Shown one piece after another: positions 46,434-58,947 of a stretch of DNA of 64,000 nucleotides (positions are counted from its first letter, which is position 1; the number at the start of each line of letters is the position of its first letter). The stretch covers positions 34,100,001 through 34,164,000 of the forward strand of contig CM060731.1 of assembly GCA_030704615.1 (NCBI GenBank), read 5' to 3'. Both the position numbers and the translations under genes were made by a program. The DNA is from Takakia lepidozioides (Eukaryota; Streptophyta; Takakiopsida; Takakiales; Takakiaceae). The notes under the pieces were generated by a model. The model saw only the letters and a list, made by a program, of their open reading frames with translations. It was not told the DNA's origin and did no database searches.

Positions 46434-48960
46434 TTTGAAGGACAAGAATGGAAGACTCTTTTTGGCACAAGGTACAGACATTTTGAATACAGTGTTATGC
46501 CTTTCGGTCTTACAAATGCTCCAGCAATTTTTCAACACATGATGAATGACATCTTTCAAGAATTTTTAGATGACTTTGTAGTCATCTATTTGGACGACAT
46601 TTTGATATTTTCATAGAATGAAGAAGAACATGGTCACCATGTACACCTTGTCCTTGATAAATTGAGGGAAAAAAAAACTATATGCCAAGTTGGAAAAATG
46701 TCTTTTCCACCAATCTGAAGTCGAATTTTTGGGCTACATTATTTCCGACAAATGAATCTTTATGGATCAGAAGAAAATACAAACCATCATCGAGTGGATT
46801 AAACCAATTTCAGTCCGAGATGTACAATGTTTTCTAGGATTTACAAATTTCTATATAATCTTCATCAAGGACTACTCCAAAATTGCTGCACCATTGACAC
46901 GACTCACAAGGAAGGACAAATTTGTATGGGACGAGAAGGCTGACCAAACATTTGAAAGGCTGAAGCAAGCATTTACAACGGCTCCAATACTGGTACATGC
47001 AGACCCATCTAAACCATTCTTTTTGGAAGTAGATGCATCAGACTTTGCACTTGGCGCAGTACTCTCTCAACACGGTGCAGATGGCCGACTTTACCCTGTT
47101 GGTTTTCGTTCTCGCCAATTTTCTGCTGCGGAGATCAATTATGAAATCCATGACAAAGAACTTCTAGCGATTATCGATGCTTTTGAGGAGTGGCGTCATC
47201 TATTGGAGGGAGCTAAACATTAGGTCACTGTCTATACCGATCACAAAAACCTCGAGTATTTTATGAGTGCTCGTATTTTGAATCGACGTCAAGCGAGATG
47301 GAGTATGTCATTAGCAAGGTTTGATTTTTTTATTACCTACCGTCCCGGACATCTTCAAGGAAAACCAAATGCTCTTCTCGACGATCGTATCTTACGCCAA
47401 AAGAAAGGGATGCAGCTTTTGACCAACAGAAATCCATTATCTTAAAACCAGCAAATCTCCAATTGAATATGCTATCCATGTCCACCTATGACGATGTAGG
47501 GATCGTAAAGGAGATTCAGGAAGCACTGAAGAGCGACCAATTTGCCACGACACTACGAAGTCAACTAAATCAACCTCAAGACAATCCACATGTTACAAAC
47601 GACTTCGAATTCAAAAATGACTTACTTTATTTCAAGGGACTTCTCTATGTACCTCCAGGACCTACACGACTTCGAATTCTTCAAACATGTCATGATCTTC
47701 CGGCTGTAAGACATTTCGGCTTCAACAAAACAATGGAATTGATATCCAGGAACTATTGGTAGCCGCAGATGTGGAAACTCGTGAAAAAATTTATAAAATC
47801 TTGCGACACGTGTGCTAGAGCGAAGGGACCATGACATCGACCTTACGGCCGTCTTCAACCATTACCCATTCCCAAGGGTCCATGGTCGTCCGTGTCTATG
47901 GACTTTATTACGGACATTCCAATTTCCAAGACCACCGATTCAATCCTTCTTATTGTAGATCGTTTTACAAAGATGACGCATTTCATTCCATGTAATAAGA
48001 CGGTTACCGGCGAGGAAACTGCAAGACTCTTCCTCAATAATATCTACCGCATTCATGGACTCCCGAAGGATATCGTATATGATCGATGACCACAGTTCAT
48101 ATCAAATTTCTGGAGGGGATTATTTCACATATTGGATATTAAGATCAACCTCTCTACAGCTAATCATCCACAGACTGATGGTCAAACCGAACGTGTAAAC
48201 CAGATTTTGGAACAGTATCTTCGCTGTACGATAAATTATCACCAAGATAATTGGACGGACCTTTTGTCATTCGTTGAGTTTGCATACAACAACATTATAC
48301 ATTCTTCGACTAAGCAAACTCCATTTTTCTCCAACTATGGTCATCATCTTCGAACAAACCATTTCCACATGAAGACTATTGGAAGCCCTGCTGTAGAAAA
48401 CCTTGCTGCTCATCTTGCTACGATTCACAAGGAGCTTACATTCCACCTCGCAGAAACTCAAAAACAATACAAGGAGTATGCAGATCAAAATCGCCAACTC
48501 CAACCCCAGTTCAAGGTCGGAGATCGTGTGTGGCTTCTTCGACGGAACATACAAACCTCGCGTTCATCAAGGAAGTTGGATTATCAACGCCTGGGACCAT
48601 TCCAAATTATTCGACAAATACATCCAGTCAGTTTTCGGCTTGAACTCCCACGAAGTATGCTCATCCATCCCGTCTTTCATGTTTCATTATTGGAATTGTA
48701 TCATCCATCAAATATTCCAAGGAGAGTCTCCGAACCACCTCCACCAATCGAAGTCAATCAGGAAATTGAGTATGAAGTCGACGAAGTCTTAGACTCTCGC
48801 ATCAAGTATAAACGTCTTGAGTATTTCGAACATTGGAAAGGCTACGACATCAGCGAACGAACGTGAGAACCTTCATCCAACCTCGCCAATGTATCTGACA
48901 AAGTCCAAGAGTTTTATCAACGATATCCAACTAAGCCCCGAGCTACACGTCAATAAGACG
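46434..48960 (+). pseudogene. E3 pol remainder: RT C-term, RNase H, integrase, chromodomain
   Basis: Reads [42 protein letters not shown] (YLDD active site), RNase H ([25 protein letters not shown]), the integrase zinc finger (HFGFNK...CDTCARAKG), the core (MDFITDIPISKT, NHPQTDGQTERVNQIL) and a chromodomain (YEVDEVLDSR, FEHWKGYDISERT). At least four single-base stops, mostly at Trp codons (for example after NYW, and before EPSSN), and a frame break near 46680 disable it. It ends about 500 bases before the PPT. Confidence 0.9.
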
Positions 48961-49441
48961 TCACAACGATGATGTAAGCCAAGTTAGCTTCAAGGTGAAG
49001 ACACCACATTCAATGTCCCTGATACACGCTAAGGAGGGAGGAACACCACACATCAACATATATAGCTACACTTCCAGCACTGTTGTATCTTGTATTGGCA
49101 ATATGGAGTCACAGGAACCAGATACATTGGAGTTGTCGCTTACCCAGCTACCAGATTAGCCGTTCCGGTTCTCACGACCTTCAACATCACATCGACGCTC
49201 TCGAGATGATGGGCCACCAATGCGACGTGTACTTCCTCGTCTGGACCCCGTCGACGGCAAGTGGAGCCTACTCTAAGTCAGGTTGAGGCTTCGGACCCAG
49301 AGGGCAATGAAATCATGTTTGAAGGCAGCTTCAAAAATTAGAATGCGCAAATCACTGCTGGCGGTCGTTTTTAAAAAATTAAAAATTAAAAATGAAGTGA
49401 CCGCCGTCCAAGATTTTACCACTCCTCAAGGAACTCGGCGC

Positions 49442-49456
49442 TAGAGGAGGGGGTGA
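49442..49456 (+). promoter_or_regulatory. E3 polypurine tract
   Basis: tagaggagggggtga lies immediately before the LTR start tgtcacgg at 49457. Purine-rich tracts in this place prime plus-strand DNA synthesis in LTR elements. Confidence 0.8.
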
Positions 49457-49771
49457 TGTCACGGACATAGCCCAGAGGATTTTATCAGGAGTAAATACCA
49501 GAAGTTACAAGTTACAATGTTACCGAAAGTTACCATGACTTACTGTGATTCATCATGATCTATCATGATTTACCATTATTTATCAAGTTACTGGGCGTTT
49601 ATCAAATTACCAAGAGTAACTTGGGAAACTACTCGTGAAGCTTCATTTGGAGGAAACTTCTCCATCAAGAAACCTTTGTTTAATCTTGGAAACTTCTCCA
49701 GCAAGAAACCTCCATAGGGGAAGCTTATTAGGGAAGCTTCTTAGTAGCCAGTATATATAGGAGGCGAGACT
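49457..49771 (+). repeat. E3 3' LTR, left part
   Basis: Starts tgtcacggacatagccc. It holds atcatga/ttacc-rich repeats and a TATA box (tatatatag, near 49751), then is cut by the CACTA insertion at gaggcgagact. It continues at 54760. Confidence 0.9.
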
Positions 49772-49799
49772 CACTACAACAGATTGCGGCTTTTATGAC
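49772..49799. repeat. CACTA left terminal inverted repeat
   Basis: Pairs with 54729-54756 over about 28 bases with four mismatches. Begins with the CACTA signature. Confidence 0.9.
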
Positions 49800-50221
49800 T
49801 CCCATGGGTGCGCAGTCATGACAGATTTGTGGCAGAAATGCCATTTGCAGTCGTAAAATGCTTTTGAAGTCATAATGTAGGTCTGGAGAAGGCGTATATG
49901 CGACTGCATGGCTTCGGACTCTGCGCAACACAGGTCAAACATGTTTGACCACGAATATTGGCATGGCAGATATGACTACCAGTCACGGTCATGGCTACAC
50001 TAGAATGACGTGTGCATATTGCAAGACAGACATATGACTTCATGACTCTCACTCTAATGCATTATGCCAGATCATCACATGGATGAATCACTACATGACT
50101 ACACGTGTCGATACATGCTTTTCTGGTTATATATATAATATATGAGTATTTATATCTTAAAAAAACGGAGACTCTTACCACTAGAATGAATTAAAAAAAC
50201 CCAAAAAAAACAAAGATTTAA

Positions 50222-50415
50222 AAAAAATCACATCGGCTGGAAAGTGCACAGTGTGTCGCCCTTGTGGTTTGGGGTTCAAACCCGCTGCCCTTATCCCGTG
50301 TGTGGGATTGTTCGAGACGGTATGTCTTGACGTTGATCGTCCTGTAGGTCTTATGGCCCATAAATGAAGGCGGGTGAATTTTCCCCCTCCTCAAGGGCTT
50401 GTGGTTTCCTTTAAG
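50222..50415 (+). mobile_element. Possible SINE inside the CACTA element
   Basis: A B-box-like gggttcaaaccc near 50272 with upstream tRNA-like sequence, then a body ending at ctttaag and a poly(A)-rich tail (50416-50445). It is flanked on the left by an A-rich run. The A box is weak. Confidence 0.4.
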
Positions 50416-50765
50416 AAAAAAAAAAATCAAAAAAAATCAAAAAAGGGCTTTTAGGGTTTACAAAAAGGTTAAAAAACTTAAAAAGTTGCCCATCACAGTA
50501 GCGTGAACAGACTTAGAGCGAGCGGGAGGGAGAGAGAGAGAGGGTTGGGACTTAGAGCGAGCGAGCGGGAGAGAGGGCAAACATGCATGGGAGGCCCGCA
50601 GTTGGATCAACCTTCGCATCTGGAGCAAGCAACCCTAGAAACGCTAGGGTATGTGTGCGAGGAGGTTTCGGCTGGGAGCCCGCCGTTCTTGGGAGAGTCA
50701 GCTTCGTCTTAGCAGGCCGTGTTTCAATCTCTACCCGCTCGGCCCTGATTTTACAGCACGGAGCA

Positions 50766-51560
50766 GAGCTGGCATGAGTTTCTAAAAGATCCTTCACGAT
50801 GGTGGGACAACCGCAATCGCAAGGTGTGGCTTTTTCTTAATGTACGATGTGAAGAAGTTTGTCCATCCTGCAAATGTGGGTTGGCTCTCATGTTAGTACC
50901 ATGATTTGGTATTCTTCCTGATGTTTACAAGGTTCTTGGGAGAGTTAGCTTGGTCTTAGTAGGCCGTGTTTCAATCTCTGCCCACTCAGCTGCACCGTGG
51001 TGGTTCTCACTGACCAATCCGACATTACCTAACCACAGACACAAGCAGCACACACTAGAGGTCATCTTGGGTTCATGTTCAGTCAAATCCTCCATGGGTC
51101 ATGACACAAGGTCGAGGACAATGTGGTGAGGGCACCTTTTTTTTCGACCTATTTCAGTCTATTTTGCCCTCTCATCAGACTCGGCCCTGAATTTGAATCA
51201 TGGAGCAGAGCTGGCATGAGTTTTTTTAAGATCCTTCACGAGGGTGCGACCGCAATCGCAAGGTGTGGTTTTTTTTTAATGTACGATGTGCAGAATTTTG
51301 TCCATCCTGCAAATGTGGGTTGTTGGCTCCTGTTAGTACCATGATTTGATATTCTTCCTGATGTTTACAAGGTTCTTGGGAGAGTCAGCTTGGTCTTAGC
51401 AGACCGTGTTTCAAAGTCTGCCTGCTCAGCTGCACCGTGGTCACCCTACAGACACAAGCATCACACACAAGGTCAAATCCTCCATGGGTCATGACACAAG
51501 GTCAAGGACAGTGTGGTGAGGGCACCTTCTTCTTCGACCTATTTCAGCATGTTTTGCCCT
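50766..51560. repeat. Two direct repeats of about 400 bp in CACTA cargo
   Basis: The block starting ggagcagagctggcatgag (50760) and running to gtggtgagggcacctt (51140) recurs from 51203 to 51525, with small indels. Similar text occurs once in each RBM28-like duplicate (1228-2060 and 12885-13540). The repeated text includes tccttcac...ggtggga and gtcatgacacaaggtc. Confidence 0.78.
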
Positions 51561-52360
51561 CTCATCAGACGCCCTGAGATGCATATTGAATTTTGTAAGT
51601 TAGCTCATTGCTCGTTGATAAGTAGGGTTGGGGGTGTTTGCTGGAACAATTCTAGGATGTCATTGTCAGCTGCTAGCAGGAAGGCAAGGATGTATGCATA
51701 GATAGCTAAAGGATTTTGTGTAGAGGCATAGATAGCTGAAGGAGCAGGGATAGAGTGTGGGCCCAAATTCGTCCAAGAGGGCCGGATTTCAAGCTCCATT
51801 ATTTCAGTGTCATCCATTCAGCCAGGGATTTCCTGGTGACATTGCCAAGGCTTTACTCGCAACACGATGCTTGTAAAGCTTCCTTAGCTTGAATGCTGAT
51901 TATGCTTGAATTATTAGGTTTGTAAAGCCAGTTTTGAAATTTTCATGGTAATCAGCTCTCTTGAAAATCTGTAGGTTGCAAGCCATTTACAGCGGGCCGT
52001 GGGTGGACTGGAAGACAGCCATTGAAAGTCCTGGTGCAAGTTAATACCAGTGGAGAGCAGAATAAGCTTCATATGCCCTTTTGATGCTAGTTATCTTCAT
52101 GTATGGAACTGTTGAACACCAACAATCTTTTGGTGAGATTCTGTCTTGGTGCACATGTCTGATAAAGAAAGACGGTAATGTTTGTTCTGAAACCTGAAGG
52201 CGTGAAATGATTCAACACAACAAGAGCATTACGCGTGTCACAGTACAAGCTGTAAGAAAGCAAGAGATACATAGTTATACAGTCAAACAGACAACTATCA
52301 GTTTCTGTGGAATCTCTTGCCAATGGCAGGATGGGTTGGGAATAGCCAAGTCAGAGGTGA

Positions 52361-52852
52361 ATGCCTGTCAAATTACCACATGTCCTTTTGAACACTGCCC
52401 CTGCCCTGGTGGACATGTACGCCAATTGTGGGTGCATTGAGGATGCAAAGGGAGTGTTCAACACTGTGGCTGAACGAGATGTGGTGTCGTGGAGTGCGAT
52501 GCTTGCTGGGTATGCACAGCTGGGGTGCGGGATGGAGGCTCCAACCTTTGAGAAAATGATGGGGGAAGGGGTGAAGGCCGCCGACATAACGTTTGTGTGC
52601 GTTTGCAGTGCGTCTGCAGCCCTGGAAAAGGGCAAAGAGATCCCTGGTGACATCATCAAATCTGCAATTGTACCAGATGTCATCCTGAACATGGCTCTGG
52701 TGGCCATGTATGCTAAATGTGGGAGCATTGAGGATGCCAAGGGAGTGTTCAACACTATGGCTGAACTAGATGTGGTGTCGTGGAATGCGATGCTTGAAGG
52801 GTGTGCAGAGCAGGAGCGCGGGATGGGGCTTTGGACACCTGAAAGCAAATGA
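52361..52852 (+). pseudogene. PPR gene fragment captured by CACTA, ORF still open
   Basis: An open 163-residue frame holds PLS-type PPR repeats: LVDMYANCGCIEDAKGVFN, VVSWSAMLAGYAQLGCGMEA, SAALEKGKEIPGDIIKSAIV, LVAMYAKCGSIEDAKGVFN and VVSWNAMLEGCA. Full PPR proteins bind organellar RNA and have ten or more repeats plus a targeting peptide. This has about five and no targeting peptide or E/DYW domain, so it is a fragment. It is less decayed than the copies at 2395-3095 and 14930-15697. Expression is unknown. Confidence 0.8.
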
Positions 52853-54306
52853 TGGAGAAAAAGATGAAGGTACCTTCTTCAACATATTTCACCCTGTTTT
52901 CCCTGCTAGTGTTTGCTTTGACAATTCTAGGCTGTCATTGTCAGCTGCTAGCAGCAAGGCGAGGATGTATGCATGATTTGTGCAGAGGCATGGATAGCTG
53001 AAGGAGCAGGGATTTCGTGTGGGTCCAGATTCATTCAAGAAGGCCAGATTTCAAGCACAAGATTACCTGTGATTCCCTGTGGATCAATAGCTACAAGAAA
53101 CCTGCATGGGTAGATGGTCAACTGGGAGCAGCGGCACAAGTGATAAAATCAGGCACTGCTAATGAAGGCATCTTCTTCAACACATTTCACCCTGTTTTTC
53201 CCTCTTATCAGAATCGGCCGTTCAATTCTGCAAGTTAGCTGGTTGAGTGAATCTAGTTTGGAGTGACTTTGACATGATACTGCCAATGTGACAACAGGAA
53301 AGTGTCAAAAAATAGGTAACAGAGATGAGGAGAAGCTGTGGAATGAATACTTATCTGAGCCCAATCACTGATGGGTCAACCGGGGCAGAAAGGTGAATGC
53401 CTGCTACATTTCAGAGAGTAGCAGACGCAATTCAGCATAGGAACTAGTGTGCTACGCTGAGTTGGGTGTTTCCTAGAACAAATGTAGGCTGTCATTGTCA
53501 GCTGCTAGCAGCAAGGCAAGGATGAATGCTTGATTTGTGCAGAGGCATGGATAGCTGAAGGAATAGAGATAGAGTGTGGGTGACGCAGGGTGCTGGGCAA
53601 TGGGGCAAGATGTCTTTGTATAAACGTGAGTGACCTTCCTATCATCCTGGGTTTCATTTTTAGTGCATGTTTCTTTGTGAAGTATCTGACGACTTCGCCA
53701 ATACACACCAACCTTTTTGATTTGGTTTGTTTAGGACATGGGATAGAAGTTACCATAAACAACACTGGCATTGGTTTTTCATATACGGTATTAGATAATT
53801 CTCTTAATTGTTTCCGCCTTGGCAGGTTGCTCAGTGACCTTCCCTGGACGCTTTGGAGTATAGCGAGTGAGTGTCTCACAATGCAATATTGGTTGGTGCA
53901 TCTTATGCAAGAACTTGGAAAACAAACAAATGTCCTTGCTGTAGTAATTCTTAAAGCCATGCAAGCCGTTTTTGATGGGTTGTAGATTGATGGAATACAT
54001 GAGTAGTTAGAAGATTCTGGGTGAACACTTTTCAAAGTGTTATAGTTAGACAAAATAATTCACATGAGAACATGCGACTATTTAATGTATTTTTAGATCG
54101 CAACAAAAATGATAATGATAAATAGATTGGTAAATAGAGATGGTATGCAATCTCTTGGTTTTGCTCAGCTTGTTGCAGTTATGTCTTGCTGCCTTGTTCT
54201 CTTTGTATTATATATTATATTTCATTGTTGTAATAGACATGTACATGACTGCTATCATAGTCATAATAATGACTACATCTATTTTCACTCTCCAATAGTA
54301 CTACAC

Positions 54307-54614
54307 CACGTGGCAGAAATACAAATATGTAAAAAAATAGCAATACACCCCAAAAAAAACACCCATCATGACACATGTCAATCTGCTGATGGACCACGTG
54401 TAAAAACTGCAACGCGCCACGTGTTGCAACCGGATTAGCACACCCGTAGTCATAGTTCGCAGTCATGGAGAGCTAAACACTCTGCCACGTGTCATTTCCT
54501 GCATCGAGCACGTGCCACTCTTGCACAGCCGCTGACATGGACTACAATGTCCGTTCAGTCATTCAGTAAAGCCAGCGTGTATGACTACCCCCACAGCTGC
54601 TCTGGCGCCACGTG
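54307..54614. promoter_or_regulatory. Cluster of six CACGTG motifs near the CACTA right end
   Basis: CACGTG occurs at 54307, 54395, 54418, 54486, 54509 and 54609, with one more at 50102 near the left end. CACGTG is the G-box core bound by bHLH and bZIP factors; in CACTA elements, subterminal repeats bind transposase. Which applies is not known. Confidence 0.7.
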
Positions 54615-54759
54615 ACAGCCAGCCTGGAGAGTCATATCTGCCATGTCACAACTGACTAGGTCTTTACGTCTGTAGAGTCAAGAAGTCGTAAATGGCTTCC
54701 ATGACTGCATTTGCAGTCATAACACAGAGACGTAAAAGCCGCAATTTGTTGTAGTGACT

Positions 54760-55039
54760 GGACACTCTTCAGTCTCGCCAACACAAGTTCAAGCTACTCT
54801 TGTTCCCAGTCCTAGTACTCCAGTCCAGCTTCTAGTATCTGGTACCCCAGTCCAGTTTCGAGCATTCTAGTATTCGAGTCGAGCTCCAGTATATTGTAAT
54901 CTTGTCCATTTTTATAAAGATCATCTTGATTCATGTTTATCCACCATGCACTCGGCCACGCCGACCTTGACTTCTTTTCTAGTCTTGTACCTCTAGTCGG
55001 AACTTTTGTTTGTGTTCAGTCATGTTCTCGTCTTTGACA
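54760..55039 (+). repeat. E3 3' LTR, right part
   Basis: Resumes ggacactcttcagtctcgcc and ends tctttgaca, complementary to the tgtca start. The following tgcac matches four of five bases of the flank at the inverted 5' LTR (ggcac on minus before 41322). Confidence 0.8.
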
Positions 55040-55160
55040 TGCACCTCGGTGTTTATAACGGACAACATCAACTCCCCATCTCAACAACTTTCTCCGGGTC
55101 ATTGGATGGAGTTCCTCCGCTTAACCTGTCGTGGAATGTTATCTTTTTCGATGTCATCCC

Positions 55161-55886
55161 TGTCGCGCACCTCACTTCGGTAAACTCCCCTTCAAGTCAT
55201 AGTTACTCGCTTTGATGCGCGCGCCTGACTCCCAACCTGGCCGCCGGGCCAACTTGGAGCTTCGGCTGCTCACCGAGACATAACGGTCCCCCTTCGCTTC
55301 CCTCTAAAACCCTCCACCTAATTGGGACTAGGAGAATTCCCTTTGGTAGATGACAGTCCGGAACAGCTCCCCACTCTTTGGTCGCTTTCCGGCTCGCTCG
55401 CTTACTCACTAGTTTTTGGTCACCAACGGGCTTGCACCGTTCTCGGGGTTACTACTCCCTATATATACTTCTGTAGCTGTCCGCGGGGGTTTCACAACCA
55501 GCCATGCCATTTTATGGCGAACCACCACGAAGACCCTCGCTTCCCGGTGGTGAGTCGCGGTGAGTCTTGGCCCGCTCACCACGGCCCCTATGGACCGTGA
55601 TGAGTCCCAAGACTCCCCACGACTCCCATCACGAGGTCTCCACCCCCATGGTGAGTCCTATGCCACCCCCACTAAGTCCCACTAAGCTACCACCACCCTT
55701 TGTGGAGCCACCCCCACCGCAACCCGGTGTGCGGGGCTCCACCTAGTGAGCGCCTCCGCCTCCTTGAGTGCCTTGGGCACTCAAGGGTGCTTCAGCCCCC
55801 GTACCTATCGCTGCTACTGCCCCCACCACAGGGGCAGCCCCTCTTGTGTCCCGACCTCCCTGCCCTCAAGGCAAAGGGCCGCGACA
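55161..55886 (-). repeat. E2 3' LTR
   Basis: 726 bp, tgtcgcg...cgcgaca. On the minus strand a TATA box lies near 55459-55467. An ORF in this LTR (MSKRASRKATKEWG) corresponds to the one fused to gag in E1. Confidence 0.95.
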
Positions 55887-56733
55887 CACATCCCTACCAA
55901 CAGGGAGTCGATGTCCTCATTGACTTGTCCATTTTGTAGAAACGAACATCCAAGTTGTGGCGTCCCACATCAAGGAGTTTGTTTCCGTACCATGGCGTCC
56001 CATGGCAAAGAACCAAACCCCACACTTGACTCTACTCTCCACTAGCTAGTTCGGCCGACTTCCTCCAAGTCCCGGCCAAGGGTGGAGCTTCTCCAGCTCC
56101 TCCCAGTGCACTCTTCTTGGCCTACTTCAAGGCCAAGTAGCGATCCTCCCCGAGGATCGAATCGCCTTACTGCAACAACATTGCTTGCGATCGCTCATGA
56201 TGCCGCTTTTGGCATCACCTTGAGCAAGGGTTCACCTGGAACCCTCTTTGACTAGGAAGATAACCTTGAACCAACCGTGCGCCCCAATCACTACAATTGG
56301 GTCCGCCTTGGAATGCTGGCCTGAGGTACGGGAACACGCCGAAGCCGCACTACGACTTCGTCCCGAGGCTACACGACTATAGTACGTGAACGGAAGCACG
56401 TAGCTTCCGCGTTAGCCCGCACTACAAGGCAACCCCCTCGGTAGCGCAGTTATAGTACGCGCACGCGCCAGGTGCGCACTAGCACATGAACTCCCAAAGA
56501 AGGCGCAAGTTTCCTTGCCCCTTGGATGGGAGTCACCCGATTTCGGCACTGCGCAAACACACGATTAACCCAATTTACCTCTCCCACTTTTGTAAGCTAG
56601 CATGCATTCTACACACTAGCCAACCACACCATGCATCACCATTCCAAACACAATAGGACGCACAATATTTGGAACCCATTTCCTTTATAACAAATTTTTG
56701 TACAATACAAGTTTTTGCAATCGGATTCCTGAG

Positions 56734-58947
56734 CTAGGTAAACCGGGCTAAGCATGCATTTCCTCCCCCACGCTCCAAGGTTGATGTCCCCATCAACGCT
56801 TCTTCCGCTTTTTGAGGTCGCATTTCAAAAGCTGCAACCGCCTCGGATGCGTTTCCCATTTCTGAGGCACGCACCCAAGATGCCTCCACATGATGATAGC
56901 CCTTCCATTTGACGAGATACTCCGTTTCTCGGTTCCTGAAACTCCTCGACTTAAATATTGCCTCCACCTCGTACTCAGGTTCATTTTCATGATCCAACAG
57001 CATAGGTGGCGGACGCAACATTTGATGCCGATTCGGACGCGCTTCATCTTTGAAGTAAGGCTTCAAAAGGGAGACATGGAATACTGGGTGCACCTTGCTG
57101 TTTGCCGGCAGCTCCAATTCATACACATCCTCATTCATAACCTTCCGAATGCGAAAGGGTCCCGCATACGGAGGTACGAACTTCGGACTCACTTCCGGAG
57201 GTAGTCGGAAATTCTTGATGTTCCACCAGACCTCTGTGCCTGCCTCAAACTTCACTTCCCTCCGCTTTTGCTTATACCGGAGCAGTCCATTTTGCAAATG
57301 GAACTGCGATTTAACCCCCATCCTCAAGTCCTGCATCACGGACTTCGCCAGCTCATCCTTCCGGCAAGCCTTCCGGATCTTCCTTTGGAGTGCCGTCTCG
57401 CCCTTGTACACCAACAAGAGCTGCTGCTTTCTACTTAAAGCATCGGCCACCACATTGTCCCGTCCCGGTTTGTACTGGATATCCACGTCGAACACTGCCA
57501 AAGTATCTTGCCACCTAAGTTGTTTTGGGGACAACTTGGGCTGCGTGGCAAAATACTTCATCGTGACATTGTCCGTGAACACCTTCACTAGGTTTGAACC
57601 AACATAGTGGCGCCAGAGCTCAAGGCAATGCACCACCGCCTTCATCTCTTTTTCGTGCGTCGGCCACCGTCGCTCCACTTCATTCAGTTTCTTACTTTCG
57701 TAAGCCACTGGACGTCCATCTTGCATAAGTACACCCCCAATCGCGAAGTCCGATGCATCTGTATGAATCTCAAACGGACGATCGAACTCTGGGATTTTCA
57801 AGACTGGAGCTTCCGTCATCCGCTGCTTCAATTCAGCAAAAGCTTGGCCACAAAATGTGTTCCATACCCAGACTTTGGATTTATACAGAAGGTCCGACAG
57901 CGGCCCCGCGATCTTGGCAAAATTTCTCACATACTTCCGGTAATAGGAGGCGAGTCCTAGGAAGGATCGCACTCCCGGGACCGAAGTCGGAGGCTCCCAG
58001 TCTAAGATCGCCCTCACATTTCTGTCATCCATTTTGATCCCATCCTTTGTAATCACATGCCCCAAGAACTCCACTTTCGTGACCCCGAATTTGCACTTTG
58101 AAGCTTTGGCATACAGCTTCCCTTCCCGCAATTTTTGGAACACCCTTTTGAGGTGCTCCAGGTGCTCCTCCTTTGTTTTCGAATACACCAAGATGTCGTC
58201 GATGTACACGATCACAAAGTCATCCAACCACTCCTGGAAAAGGCTGTTCATCAGCGTGCTAAATGTCGCTGGTGCATTGGTGAGCCCAAAAGGCATCACC
58301 AAGAACTCATATGAACCATACCTTGTCCTGCACGCGGTCTTCTCCTCATCTCCTTCCGCCACCCGAATTTGGTGATAGCCGGAGCGCAAGTCGATTCGGC
58401 TAAAATACTTCGCTCTTGCCAACCGATCGAAGAGGTCGTCGATCCTTGGCAAAGGGTACCGGTTTTTGATAGTCACCTTATTCAGAGCCCTGTAATCGAC
58501 ACACATCCGCAGCGTCCCATCCTTCTTGTCTGCAAATAGCACCGGGGCTCCGTAAGGTGACTTACTCGGCCGGATGTACCCCTTTGACATTAGATCCTTG
58601 AGCTGAGTCTTCAGCTCGACCAACTCTCTATGGCTCAACCGGTATGGCGCCTTGGCAGGCAGTTCCGATCCCGGTATCACCTCAATCTTGTGGTCAACTC
58701 CTCTTCGCGGTGGCAAGCCGCTTGGTAAATCCTCCGGCATCACATCATGGTATTTCTCCAAAATCCCCTTGATCCAATCTGGGCTCGGCTCCCCATCGCC
58801 TTCTCCCTTCACTTCTCTAATGTAAAGCAAGAACTGGGTTTGTGTGCCTCCTCCACGGCCCACTCCCTTGCTGACAGAAGGTTTATTCGCCCTCCCACGG
58901 ATTTCGGCGTTTCCGACACTCGTAAGACCTCGCCACCATTCCCACAT
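56734..58947 (-). pseudogene. E2 pol: RT, RNase H, joined directly to C-terminal integrase tail and chromodomain
   Basis: Open for 737 residues. RT ([24 protein letters not shown]) and RNase H ([23 protein letters not shown]) are complete. After LLRYKQK the frame jumps to [12 protein letters not shown], skipping the integrase zinc finger and the D,D,E core present in E1 at 35609-36463. A chromodomain ([16 protein letters not shown]) follows. The first 30 or so residues ([10 protein letters not shown]) are out-of-frame read-through before the shift. It cannot integrate on its own. Confidence 0.9.

Larger units (their letters stand above)
49772..54756. mobile_element. Non-autonomous CACTA transposon carrying PPR sequence (4985 bp)
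   Basis: Ends are cactacaacagattgcggct on the left and the inverted cactacaacaaattgcggct on the right, followed by tttta on both sides. The 3-bp target duplication act is at 49769-49771 and 54757-54759. The interrupted E3 LTR sequence resumes exactly, as the intact inverted LTR at 40850-40880 confirms. Subterminal agtcat/agtcgtaa motifs recur near both ends, as typical for CACTA elements. I found no transposase ORF; the inside is captured PPR and related host sequence, so mobility would need a helper element. Confidence 0.92.
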
